64,000 nucleotides of DNA. Origin: Rallus limicola (taxonomy: Eukaryota > Chordata > Aves > Gruiformes > Rallidae). The position numbers were made by a program, and so were the translations under genes. The notes beneath the pieces were generated by a model, which ran no database searches, was not told where the DNA came from, and was given only the letters and a program-made list of their open reading frames with translations. Positions 1-11,015 of the stretch are shown one piece after another (within the stretch, counting starts at the first letter, position 1; every line of letters starts with the position of its first letter). Location: positions 73,848,520-73,912,519 of the forward strand of contig JAKCOZ010000001.1 of assembly GCA_022605955.1 (NCBI GenBank), written 5' to 3'.

Positions 1-1190
1 ACCAAACAGAGTGTTCAAAATAGATTAGCATGAGCCTTATACCATCCCAGTACTTCAAACTCTATTTACTCTTGCTTGCCTTTCATCCATGTGTTGGCCA
101 TGCAGGTTACATAGCAGTGACTTTCTTTAGGAGTCTGTGCCTAAAAATCACCAGCTCCTTAAAGCTTCCCCACCCACCTCTCCCCAACATGCCTCCTTTT
201 CTGAAAGCCCTTAACCTCATAGGAGAGAATTCTGCTTTTTACAAGCATTAAATCCTGTTTAGATATATGGATGTTTTTGAGAAGAATATTTGATGGGCTG
301 CTTCTGGCTTTCAGGACCTTCATGGTCCCTGCAGATACACAAAGCGTTATGCAAATTGGATAGGAAGGTGTCTGGCAGCAGAGTGCATGGGAGTCCACTA
401 CATTAATTCTGCTTCCTTCGTGGGACTTCAGAGTCCTTCCTCCTCCTCCTTGCTACATTCTAGGCACTGTGACAGATGGGAACTGAAACAAATGGAATAA
501 ATTCACCAAAGGAAACAATCATTGCCCATAGGATTGGGATTTACCTTCCATTTTTGAGGGACTGTGGAGGAAGGGAGGAGGAACAAGGCTTATTCTCTCC
601 AATAATTCTATATAGTACTTTGGAGTCCTATAGAATGAAAGGTGCCATATATAAAGGCTTGATATTATTATTATAAAACCACTAACACATCCAAAAGAAA
701 TACGTTAGGATTTATAACATTTCTGAACTCTCAACTCTTGGGACAGAACTGGAGACCTTTAGATGACTTGCTCACTACTACTGTTACAAAATGTGCTAAG
801 AGAAAAGACAAGACTGCTGCTGATTGCATATAAAATAGCAAAAATCTGAAAGCTTTAGAGCAGCCAGCACTCTTAGCACAATTCTCCATGGACAAAACAC
901 CTGTTTATGCTGGCATCAAATGAAAAAACTAATTTCTCTTGTTTAGGAGGTAAATTTACTACTGTAGTGCATAAGAGACCTGCACAAAATTTTTCTCAAA
1001 ATTTGCAAATTTATCCAAGCAGGGAATAATTTTCCTATTCTTGAGGAAAATTGTGCAGTTTCAAACTATTTTCAAGTCCCAAAATGGGACAGTGCCAGCA
1101 CCATTAACAGTATTGACATGTCTGAGCAAGCAGATAAATCAGCTATATTGGCACCAGTAGTTAGAGCATTCACCCCATGACACAAGCCTC
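1..1190. other. AT-rich non-coding stretch
   Basis: No gene is recognised. The open frames are short, overlap on both strands and have no family motif. Apart from the old repeat tail at about 609-674, nothing with a clear identity is seen here. Confidence 0.6.
609..674 (+). repeat. Ancient L3/CR1-like or Deu-SINE-type 3' tail
   Basis: The stretch reads CTTTGGAGTCCTATAG, then GAAAGGTGCCATATATAAAGG, and ends in a run of TATTATTATTA. This order (a CTTTGGG-like block, a GAAAGGCGCTATATAAA-like block, then TTATTATTA) is typical of the shared 3' tail of very old CR1/L3 LINEs and of Deu-domain SINEs. The body upstream is too diverged to choose between them. A second copy of the same tail type lies at 32690-32740. 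Confidence 0.45.
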
Positions 1191-1194
1191 AAAT

Positions 1195-1265
1195 TCCTCA
1201 CAGTGAAAAACTTCTTCCACATATTGGTGCAGAACTTCCTATGCTCCAGTGGGAGCTTTGAGAAC
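1195..1265 (-). mobile_element. CR1 LINE 3'-region fragment
   Basis: The plus strand reads CCTCACAGTGAAAAACTTC, followed by TTCCACATATTGG and AACTTCCTATGCTCCAGT. This matches the reverse complement of the CR1 region that encodes the C-terminal end of ORF2 (the KKFF-like segment). It is a short, diverged internal fragment without the octamer 3' end, so the insertion is old and its true borders are unclear. Confidence 0.65.
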
Positions 1266-4200
1266 CCCCCTTCTCCCTTCCCCCCCTCCCAAATTAGGAG
1301 GACATTACAGGTAAAGCTTTCTCTAATTTCTCTTGCAACACCTGTGCATAGCATAAAGATGCATAGCTATGTCCTAATCTGAATGCTGTCATTGCTTATG
1401 GCATTACTAGCAATTCAAGCAACAAAACACAAAAAATCCTGGCCAGTGCTCTCTCATTTGGTCCCTTCATAAGCCAGGCAGTACCAGAGCCATGTTCTCC
1501 GAACAGGGCACCCTGATCAGAAGTGGAAGAGGTTTGTCACACAAACATTGGACATTAGTCTGCTGTCTAAAAGGATAACTGAAGAGAAGCACGTCATCAT
1601 GCAAATATCTTCAATAACTTTTCCAGCTAATGGTAATAAACAAAAAAAGCAATTGCTATAGTGACATCTGTTGCACATAAAAACTAAAGGCTAAAACTGA
1701 AGATAGTGACAGAAAAGTTAAAGATGAGAATTGCAAAGTCAACCTCTCAAAGAACAGGAAACACAGTTCTCTGTGAAACCGCGTTCCACACTGAATGGAT
1801 GGTGCCTATCTAGTCCAGGAAGAACTGGGAACTGTAAGCAATCTGAGCATGTTTAACTGCTGCCACCTGGGAACGACATGTCTGAGGTTTGGTTACCTAC
1901 TCAAACTAAGAGTGAAATGGGTTATGACCTATCGCCCCGGGAGACTGATGAGATAGAGTAGCACTGCTGTGTCCTGTGCAAGCCTTCAGCAAGCTCCCTA
2001 GGAGCGGATGCACAGGAGGTCCATCTGCAAAAATCTGGACAACTCTAATGAACATTTTTAAGTGATTTTTATAGCTGGATTAAATATGGGTTAAAAATAA
2101 ATTCTATGGTCATAGTAGGAACAGAAGAAGGAACATTCCTGACACAGGAGCCACACAGCCATTCAAAGACCTACAGCTATAACATTTCAGGTTACTGATT
2201 CAAAAAGGTAAGGTTAACAATTATCTAAAGAAACAAAAATTTTCCAAAACTGAACAGAGACAACTAAATTAATTTTCTGTAGCCCTCCTCTGCATGACGT
2301 CTGGGATGAACTTTTAAAAAGAAAAAACCCCAAAACTAAACCAAGATTGAGATAGTGAATTAAAAGCTTTGCACAGATTTTGAAATTATTTTGATTCCTC
2401 CCATTCAGAGCTTTATAATATGGACAGCTAAAAAAAAGAGACACTTTCCCCATCTTCATCTTTAGATGAAGAAAATCCTTTTAACCTTCCTTTCTTACCT
2501 CAATACTGATGGCATCAAAAAAACTAAACCAAATTTTCTCTAAAATTTGATGATTCTATTTTGATATTGTAACAAAAATGCTATCCCTCTGATGCAGACT
2601 GCCATTTTTAATGGCTTCTCATTTCTATATTCACAAGAGTAACAAAACAATTCAAATACAATGAAAAGGTTATTTTGATGGTAAACAGAGAATTCCCTCA
2701 AAACTGTTTTGTCAGGAAAATTCAATAGCTCCAAGAGAAAACCTCCCACCTCAACTTTTCTGGTCCAATTCTTCAGGACCATGAGATTTAAATAGAGTAA
2801 ATAAGAGATTCTTTATAAGATTGCTATCTGTTTACAATGGAGCTTGGTAATCTTTAAGCACTTCTCATTAACATGGCAGTCACATCACCTGTGATTAATA
2901 CTTTTGCAATTAATTCTAGTTTCAATTTGTTGAATAAAGATGCAACACCAGTATTGCTTTAGACTTATATGGCATCTAACATGCTTAAAAAAATACATAT
3001 CCATTATATATCATTACCAACTCCACAATCGAATGAGCCACCTGCGGTGGGCAGGTGAACAGCTGAAGCACAGCACAATGCATAAATGAAGCAGAGAGAT
3101 AATGGAGATTTTGGATGGTATTAAAGCATGACCTCAGTCTTACAGAACAGGTCAAGGATTTTTTAAATCCCCAGAGAACTGAAGTCTCAGCCTGAAAGCC
3201 TGAGCACAGAGAAAATGCAACAGCTGAGTCACAAATGTAAAGGTAAACCGCAAAGATGACTCACACTTGTTGGAATCTGGGTTTTGCTCTAAAGACCTTA
3301 GATCCTGCTTGATGGTGAGCTACGATAATTTTACTCAACAAAATGAAACTAATTTACATAATAATTAAAAAAAAAAGATCTCAACTCTATAATTGCAATA
3401 AAAAAGAAGGAGTGAGAATGATAATATTGTCTACATAAGTCCTTGACATACAGGCCTTGCTATACCAGTAGCATGTACCTTCTCACTGATTTTAGCAGCC
3501 CTCAATCTTTAAAACCACTACTTAAAGCCATGGACCAAGCATATTATCACAGCAGCAGAAAGAGCTTGGATGAAGCATTTTAACAGTTACTCAACTACAA
3601 GGACAGTGTTCAGCCCTTGCCTTGGGTGACACCAGCTCTGTGATCACAGATACTAACAAACTCGACCGTTTATTGCTCAAGAAGGATTTTTTTAAAAGCT
3701 TTTTGTCTCTAATGTAGGCAAATGAGGTTTGCAAATATTCACTAGAGTCAGGCATGCTGTGAGCATCATCTTAATGAGACCATAAGGATGCAAGCAGGAA
3801 GAGCTATTTCAGCAGGTCTAAAAGGTAATACCCAACAGTTAGATTTCTTAATTTCACCTAAGTGTGAGCAACTGAAAAGTAGAGGCACAAAGCATTTAAA
3901 ATGAGGAACGAAGCAATACTGTAGCTGCCACCATGGATTTAAAGAAGAGAAGACAGCTTTCAAGAGTTGACTGGACCAAGCGAAAAAGCAAAACAAGAAC
4001 ACCCAAAATAACCACCCAGTATACAGCTCCTTTTCCAAACACTTTAAAATTGTTCTCACTGTTTGAGAAACACAGTGAATATTCCCAAACAGCACCAAAC
4101 CCCACATGGAATGTTTCTTAACAGGCTGAATATTATTTATTCCAGGAATTACATTTTCTAGTCAGCATAAACAACTATATCAATAAGTTTCTCTGAACAA

Positions 4201-4280
4201 TTTCTTAACATTACAGATGTGCGATTCAGAATAACAAGTCTGTACCAACTCCTCTGAAGAGATCACATATTCCTTTCCAA
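1266..4280. other. Non-coding stretch, no gene seen
   Basis: This stretch is AT-rich with only short open frames in all six frames. The only structured part is an E-box-rich segment at 2880-3290, described separately. No further repeat could be assigned by eye. Confidence 0.55.
2880..3290. promoter_or_regulatory. Possible conserved non-coding element with E-box cluster
   Basis: Three E-boxes fall within 27 bp: CACCTG at 3039-3044, CAGGTG at 3052-3057 and CAGCTG at 3060-3065. They are flanked by homeodomain-like AATTAAT at about 2910 and by AP-1-like TGAGTCA near 3225. The sequence has little simple repeat and looks more constrained than its surroundings, but that is an impression only. Enhancer function is inferred from motif density. 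Confidence 0.25.
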
Positions 4281-4995
4281 GGAATTTGGTCTGGAAGGGA
4301 CCCCAGGTGGTCTCTAGTCCAGGCTCCTGTACAGACAGGGTCATCTCAGACCAGGCTGCTCAGAGGATTTTATCCTGTCAGGTCCTGAAAGCCCCCAAGG
4401 GTAGAGACTGCATAGCCTCTCTGGGCAACCTGTCCCACCACCTCATCATCCTGAATGAAGAGGGTTTTCCTCAAGTGCAGTGTGAAACCCTCTGTTTTGC
4501 ATGTGTCTATTACCTTTTTTGCTCTGACATGCACCACCCTGAGACCCTGCCTCTGTCTTCTCAATCCCCACCCCACAGGGCCAGGCAGGCTGCTGTTAGG
4601 ACTCCTGAAGTCATCTCCTCTTCAAGCTGAACCAGCCCAGTTCTCTCAGCTGCTCCTCACAGGGCAGGTGCTGTAGCACCCAAAAACCATCGTGATCCTC
4701 TGCTGAAACTCATACCAGTTCACAAATGACTCTTGTACCAGAGGGCCAAAACTGGATATGAAGTTCTGGGCAAGATTTAACAAGTGCTGAGTAGAGGGAA
4801 TGATCCCTAGATTCACACAAGCTAATGGCCATGTTCCCATCGATACAGCCCAGGAGGCTGCTGGCCCTCCTGGCTCACACCCAGCTTGATGCCCACCAGG
4901 CTCCCCCTGCCCCCCTTGATACTGCATGCAAGTCTTGTCTCTGGCTGAGCTTTGGCATTCCTGACAGCATCCCTGGGTGTTCAGGCCATGTCTCT
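4281..4995 (-). mobile_element. CR1 LINE 3' portion, about 0.7 kb
   Basis: The left end reads CTGGAAGGGACCCCAGGTGG and TCTCTAGTCCAGGCTCCTG, which is the reverse complement of the CR1 3' UTR. It is followed by CTCTGGGCAACCTGTCCCACC, then AACTGGATATGAAGTTCTGG, GTGCTGAGTAGAGGGAATGA and CAGCTTGATGCCCACCAGG. These blocks occur in the order expected when moving backwards through the CR1 reverse transcriptase C-terminus. All frames are interrupted by stops and indels. The terminal octamers are lost, and the right border near 4930-5000 is approximate. Confidence 0.9.
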
Positions 4996-4999
4996 TAAG

Positions 5000-6870
5000 C
5001 TCCTCATTTGTAATTCTCAAAATCTTTTTTAACTACAGTCAAACAGAACAACTCCATGAAGAACGGGTAGAATCTGTGTTTTTATGAGCAAGATACTCTA
5101 TTGATCAAATTAGCTACTAACTTTACAGTGCAATTCATAGTGCATTTATACTACAGATTGTTTTCCATTCAAATATCTCAGGCACTTTCAACCAACACAT
5201 CATGCGTTATGCCGCAGGAGTACGGAGAGCAGATGGGAACGTGGGTCTGGTGCAAGGTCACACAGCATGGCTGTAGTCATGCCAGGCACAGGGCAAGGTG
5301 ATGGTCTGCCAAGACCCAGTATTGTGACTTAAAGATAGTCTCATCTTTTTGTTTTGCCCCAGAAATTATGGCAGGATTTTGTTATAGAATTTTCTACCTA
5401 AAGCAGGATTTTATTCAGCTTAATAACCTCAGATTCTCATAAAATATCCTTCAATAAATAAAGAATGGCATCTTTGTGTCTGTACTACCAAGATCCCATT
5501 TATACTAAAATGTATCAGGTTGCTATAAGGTGAAAATATGCACAGCTATCACAGATGAGAACAGGTGTTTTTTTGGTGACTTTAGGAAAAAAAAAAAAAA
5601 ATGGAACTAGGTACAGAATTTAGGGTTTGTTTTTAAACAAAACCCCAGAACTTGATTTCTGAAAAATTTTAATATACAAACGGAAAATAAGACAATACAT
5701 AATTCAAAATTTGGCGAGGCTGTAAAAGCAAGGTGGCTAGCAATTCTTCCTAATATGGAGGAGGAAATCAGGCAGCTATCCCTTTCTTCCCCCTCAAGAC
5801 TCACACCCCGCCCTTCCTGATGGCCGTTTCAATATGGGAACTGCATCTGCCTAGGAAGGATGTGTTGCTACAGGTCTCATTTTCAAACTCAGGAGGGAAG
5901 AATATCTCACCAATATTAGCTCCCTTTTCAACTCTGTAGAACTATTTTCACACTGTATCAATTAGCAAACAACAGTGTGCTAAGAACACCTTCATGAAGG
6001 AGCACTCACCTTTCGTGGTCAGGCACAGGACAGCTACCAATGGTACGAAAGGCACTGGCAGAGCCTTACAAAGCTTTTATGACTGAGTCTATTTCCCCAA
6101 GTTAATTAACTTGACTAGGCTGAAGACAGGAAGCCAACATACAAATTATGCCAGATCAGTAATCTAGCTTTCTTTTTAAGTGAACGACAGCAAAACAGCA
6201 ATTTCTATTTACTCCGTTTGACTATCGATAAATAATTACAAATTTTCTGTTGTAAGCCTCAAATGGCAGAGCCCTATGACCATTTCTTTCAAAAAGGTTC
6301 TCCAGCTCTTACACTGCTGGACTCTATTTTGTTGACCTTAAATCACCACAACTGAAACTGAAACTGAATCTAGTTGATACTGAAAATTTTCTTACTCATA
6401 TTTTAAAATACATCCCTTGATCTTGACATAAGAACTGCATAAACAGAAGAGCAGAAAGCGTTATTTTCTGAATTATAGCCAACTTCTGCAAAAAAATAAT
6501 CCAAGTTCCTCAAAATTCAGTATTTTAAGTTTCAAATTTATGTGAAATAAAATCCATTGCTAAAAACACAGACATAATTACATTATATGTTGCTCTGATC
6601 AAGTCATCCAGCCTCCTTTTTAATCTGTTTTTGTTTCGTTTGGGTTTGGGTTTTTTTGTTGTTTAGAATAAATGTTTTCACTCTCAGTATAAGCCAGCGT
6701 TGTCTCTCAATTCTCTCTCAGAGATAACATTTCCCTACGAGGTTACCAGTGACAAGGGAACACTAAGCCAATGGCTTTGACATTACAGTAAATTAAACTA
6801 TTTGAAAGACTTTAGCAAGTTAAACCTGGGACCTGCCCAATAAACAGCTTTATTCCATCATTACACAGTC
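5000..6870. other. Non-coding stretch with one MIR-like relic
   Basis: No gene is recognised. A MIR-like fragment lies at 5195-5300. A consensus minus-strand splice donor (GTGAGT reading leftward from 6008) borders an open stretch at about 6010-6060 with hydrophobic coding potential, but it has no convincing acceptor or start codon. Confidence 0.5.
5195..5300 (-). repeat. MIR-like SINE fragment
   Basis: GTGCAAGGTCACACAGCATGG, preceded by a diverged GAGAGCAGATGGGAACG and followed by GCCAGGCACAGGG, resembles the reverse complement of the MIR core (GCTGTGTGACCTTGGGCAAG). The match is partial and the borders are uncertain. Confidence 0.4.
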
Positions 6871-6879
6871 AATAAGCCC

Positions 6880-7420
6880 ACACCAAGTCCATTGCGGTGC
6901 TATGTCGTTACGAGCAACCTTTTCCCACTTGTTGCTCCACCTTCTGCTTGAGCTACTTACGCAGCACGCGAAAAAAAAACCCGCGTAAAGAGGTTAACTA
7001 GGACTAGACAAAAGGCTGCAGAGCTCAATCAAGGCATGCATGGATCACTGTCTTCTCAATAACATCTCTGTTCCCCCCCCACCCCCCGCCCGCTGCCCAT
7101 CACTGCCATCGCCACACATGCACGCGCTCCAGCTTCGAGCCATAAATCTTACAAAGTCACTCAACTGACAGCCTAATAACATGAAAGAGGTATCTGCAAA
7201 CAAGATGGTTTCAAACCACTGCTGGTGACCCTGAACAAATCAGGGCCCAGTTTCTTTTGCAGCCTGCGTTTCTCCCCTTCAATCACTTAACCGGGCAGAT
7301 TGATGTGACACCGCAGAAATAAACTAAGCTCCCTCTCGCGCACTCTCTCTCTCTCTCTCTCTCCTCGGCTCTCCTGCTTTCTGGTGTTCACTAATGATTA
7401 GATCTGTCTGTCCATATACA
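6880..7420. promoter_or_regulatory. Possible conserved non-coding element, CpG-containing
   Basis: This block holds several CpG sites (unusual for the surrounding AT-rich DNA), a paired-homeodomain site TAATGATTA at 7392-7400, and an inverted repeat TTACGC (6957-6962) / GCGTAA (6983-6988) around a CGCG-A9-CCCGCG core. A C-rich run lies at 7071-7090 and a (CT)n run at 7343-7362. No open frame of note covers it. Enhancer identity is inferred from motif and CpG content. Confidence 0.3.
7343..7362. repeat. (CT)10 microsatellite
   Basis: Ten uninterrupted CT units are visible directly, flanked by a looser CT-rich context on both sides (GCGCA on the left, CCTCGGCTCTCC on the right). Confidence 0.9.
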
Positions 7421-10400
7421 GCAAAAGTCCAACGCTCAGAGTCATTTGGGTGTCAGAAACACAGCTTCCAAGCAACATTAAAAAAACCCAACCCCCCATC
7501 ACAAATCCCCCACTTCTCTGTCTTTTGTGTTTTCATTTATTATTTAAGAATTTCTTCCTTTAAAAGAAATAAAAAGCAAACATGAAAAACAATACAGCCC
7601 ATCTCCCCACAAACATAATGGTCTAAAACCTTGTGAAAACACGATTGCAAATTGCACCCTTTAGGAACATAACCAGAACACTGCAGGATTTTGCACAGAG
7701 TCAGAGATAGGAGCATTTGTTTTAATCCCTCTGAAGCACCTCTACCTCCTGTTGCTCTTTAAAGCCACAGAAGTACCTGAACCTCTCCCTATGCTTTAAT
7801 GGGGTGCAAGCACTGAAGTCAGAAGTGATTTTGGCACACAAACACCCCAAGCAACAAAGACATCAAGTGATTTAATAATGATTATGCTTTTTCGCAGCAG
7901 AGGACACCTATCAATCCAGACATCCTAAATCCTTGGGTAATTGCCACTTTGAAATGGGTGAAAGGAAAATTAAATGGTCAGCATGAAATGAGTGCATGAA
8001 GAAGAGCAGATGGAACATAGGCGAGCCTCTGCCTGCTATCCTGTACATACAGGTTTCTTCAGGCTGCAATATAAAAATTATAGAAAGAGCAAGTAGAAAC
8101 ATAAATATTTATTCATTTAAAATATGTTTGTGCTCAGAACATTTAAGTACTTGTAATATAACTTTTTTTCCCCGTTGTCCCACATTTATTTGGGGGGGAT
8201 GCGGGGCAGGGGAAGCTTACTAGACAAATAACGTGAAGGCTGAGAACTTTATAAGCAGTAATCATGGCAGAAAAACTAACACAAATAAAAGTTGAGAATT
8301 CAAAATATTATACTGATAAAATTCAGCCAGTTTCTTTCATTTACATGGTTCTTATTCACTAGCGGAATGTTATCACATCTGGGTAGCAGATAGAACTAGG
8401 TTTAGCTCAGCATTAAGAAACAGTGGTTTTAACACCACACCTAGTAGCAACTCATCTGGCACAGAAAAAAAAGCATACTTTTTCTGTCACCCTGTTTTTC
8501 ACAGCTGTCCTAACAAGGAAAAGGCTAGCACTGTAACCTGGTAAAACAAAGAAAAATCTCAAAACAGATATTGACATCAAACTTTGGGAAGCCCCAGTTT
8601 TCCAAAAAAAAATGACAGAGACCCAACAGCTACCACCAAGCAACACAGGGTCCTTCACACTGAAGAATGTAGTAGCATTCCGCAGAGATGGCCCAAGTAG
8701 GCGTAAAACAGACCAGCTGGAGAACCAGAACTCAGCAGTGGCTAACCTTGCCAAGAAGTGTTTGCGTATTTTTATCTATGCCACCAGCAGTAGCTGTTGA
8801 TAGCGAGTTTCATGAAGACTAGAACTCCCTCAGTGACTTGCTATCAGTGATCTCTGTGAAAAGCTTGCAGGATAACTGGAACCACAAGCTTAAACATGTT
8901 GCTAACCGGTACCCAGAATAATACTTTACGAAAACTTATCAGGAACCTCTGGAAAGCAATTTAGGATGGGAACAGTCCACTAGTCTGCTACTGTCATAAG
9001 AGAAATAACTGTGTGTCCAATGGAGCCAACTCCAGAAACAGCTTCTATTGTTTAACACCATCCACAACAAGTTGTGAACAACAAACTCCACCACTACCTA
9101 TCAAAGAGGGCTTGCTCCAGAAAAGTCAATGTATGAATTTACATTTGTACTCCAAGAATATTTAAGTGAGGAGAATGAGACATAAAACCAGCTCAGAAGC
9201 CAGGGAGGCATGAAAGTGAAGACAAGATCATGTTGTCAACTTTCAACTCCAATATCTAGACATGGAAGTCAGCACAACTAGAGATGTACTGGAATGATGT
9301 CTCATATTCAAATTTAATCTTTGTTTTCAGTCTTACATCTGAAAGCCTGATGTTTAGGGGCTGGTATTGCTGAAGACAGAGTTGAGAGAAAGTTCTCTCT
9401 AGCATTAGCCCTTCTCCAGCAGCAGGTGATTGAGATGGCTCTCATTACTTCAACAAGTATCATACTAGACTGGAAATGCTGGTTTAATATTTCCTACTGA
9501 AATTTCACAAGAATAATATTGGTTATAAAGCTCATATAACATATTGAAATCCCTAAATCTTGTGTCTGAACTGTGTGACATTTCCATTAAAAGGTTTACT
9601 ACATTTAGAGCTGATGTGATTCCAACACAACCCTTATGCCTGGAGATATTTGCACTTCGATATTCTGGTGCAAATTCAGAATATTTCCACTGATAAATAT
9701 TTTAGAACCAAGAGTTTTCTCATCTCTTTCTCCTTTGGACTGTTAAAACAGAAATCACAGCATATTGATAGGTTTTCATTAAAACTAATAAAACTTATTC
9801 TGCTTTTTAAAACGTGAACTTGACTAACTTATTTACGCCTTCGGAGGTTTTTTGTGTTTCCCCTCACCCCCACCCCACCCCGCCCCCATATTACAAAACA
9901 AGCTGTGTGACCCAGCTGAAGCATCATTACTACCATGTTACCAGACTCTCAGGAGAGACTGTTTTACCTTTCCCGTTTTCCCGTGTCCTCCTGAAATTGT
10001 TTCTCACTCCCTGCCCCCAAAAGACCCCAATGAAGACAAAGCCCAGGAGAAAGCGATCAAGAGGGGGTAGAGAAAAAACAAAATTAAGAAATCAGCTCAC
10101 CACCACCAAGAAAACCACCACAAATCCAAAGCCAACACCAAAGCCATTATAACCAAGTATGTCAGCAGAAGAAAGTTCTAGTAGCTTGCAGTACACAAAA
10201 AACCCAATGGAAATCACTAAAGAACATACATTGTATATTCAGCCTGCTGAGAATGCTATTTTTCAAATGTCCTCAGCCCAGGATGGCCTATTTGCTGCTT
10301 TGAACTTATTTAATAACATTAAGCAAGAACACTTAACTATCTAAAAGAAGGATCAGTGGCATAAATCAGACATCATTTCACATATTTCAGGATCAAAGCT

Positions 10401-10945
10401 GTAAGGCAAAATGATTTGTGAGGACGTTTGAACAGCTCTAATATATCACAGTTCCTTTTGAAGGATACTTAGGCATATTAGTTGCCCAAATGATGATTTC
10501 TTTGCATAGTTGTAGCCAAAAAGAAAAGAAAATTGAAACTTTTCATTCACGAATTGGTTTTGTCTATAACCTTGATTTATATATAACATCAAACAAAGCA
10601 GATGAAGAACACCGTGAATTTGAATTATCAAAATTAAAACTAGGAGAGTGAATTGATTTTTTTTTTCCCAAATGATCAAGGCTAATCAAAGTGACCAGTA
10701 CAGAAACTGCATAATCAGTAGCCAACAAAAGTTAAGAGGAGCTATATAACTAATGTCCAAGATTACATTCATATTTCACTCAAACATTCTACTACCTGCC
10801 AGGACGGAGCATAGCCTACAGTACTGTTTGACTTAAAGATAAGGACTAGCTGCAGTGTTCCATTTCAAAGGGTGTTTTTCTTCAATACACAAAACTGCTT
10901 TCCATGCCGGACTGTCCAAGAAATGTCTTGCCTTAGAACTCTCTA
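7421..10945. other. Non-coding stretch, no gene seen
   Basis: Only short open frames occur. A C-rich run lies at 9860-9888 and an A/C-rich low-complexity part at about 10070-10150. The segment 8600-9130 has slightly higher GC and may be an unrecognised old repeat. No motif allows a call. Confidence 0.5.
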
Positions 10946-10949
10946 ATGA

Positions 10950-11012
10950 GAAAGGCTAGACCAGGTGATTTTTCTAGGTCCTTTCTAACTTGGGCTGTTC
11001 TGTGAATCCATG
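10950..11012 (+). mobile_element. CR1 LINE 3' tail, plus strand
   Basis: GGCTAGACCAGGTGATTTT is followed by TAGGTCCTTTCTAACTTGGG and CTGTTCTGTGAATCCATGAA. This matches the last 60 bp of CR1 (GGATGATCTTTAAGGTCCC-like, then TTCCAACCT, then the ATTCTATG octamers), with substitutions throughout, so it is an old 3'-end insertion. Confidence 0.65.
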
Positions 11013-11015
11013 AAA

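Noticed and set aside
4286..5020. Overlapping ORFs of 60-124 codons on both strands
   Set aside because: They fall in a decayed CR1 copy and have no coding meaning.
6010..6060. Minus-strand exon-like stretch with hydrophobic frame before the donor AAAG|GTGAGT
   Set aside because: No start codon in frame and no pyrimidine-rich acceptor; a lone donor match is expected by chance.
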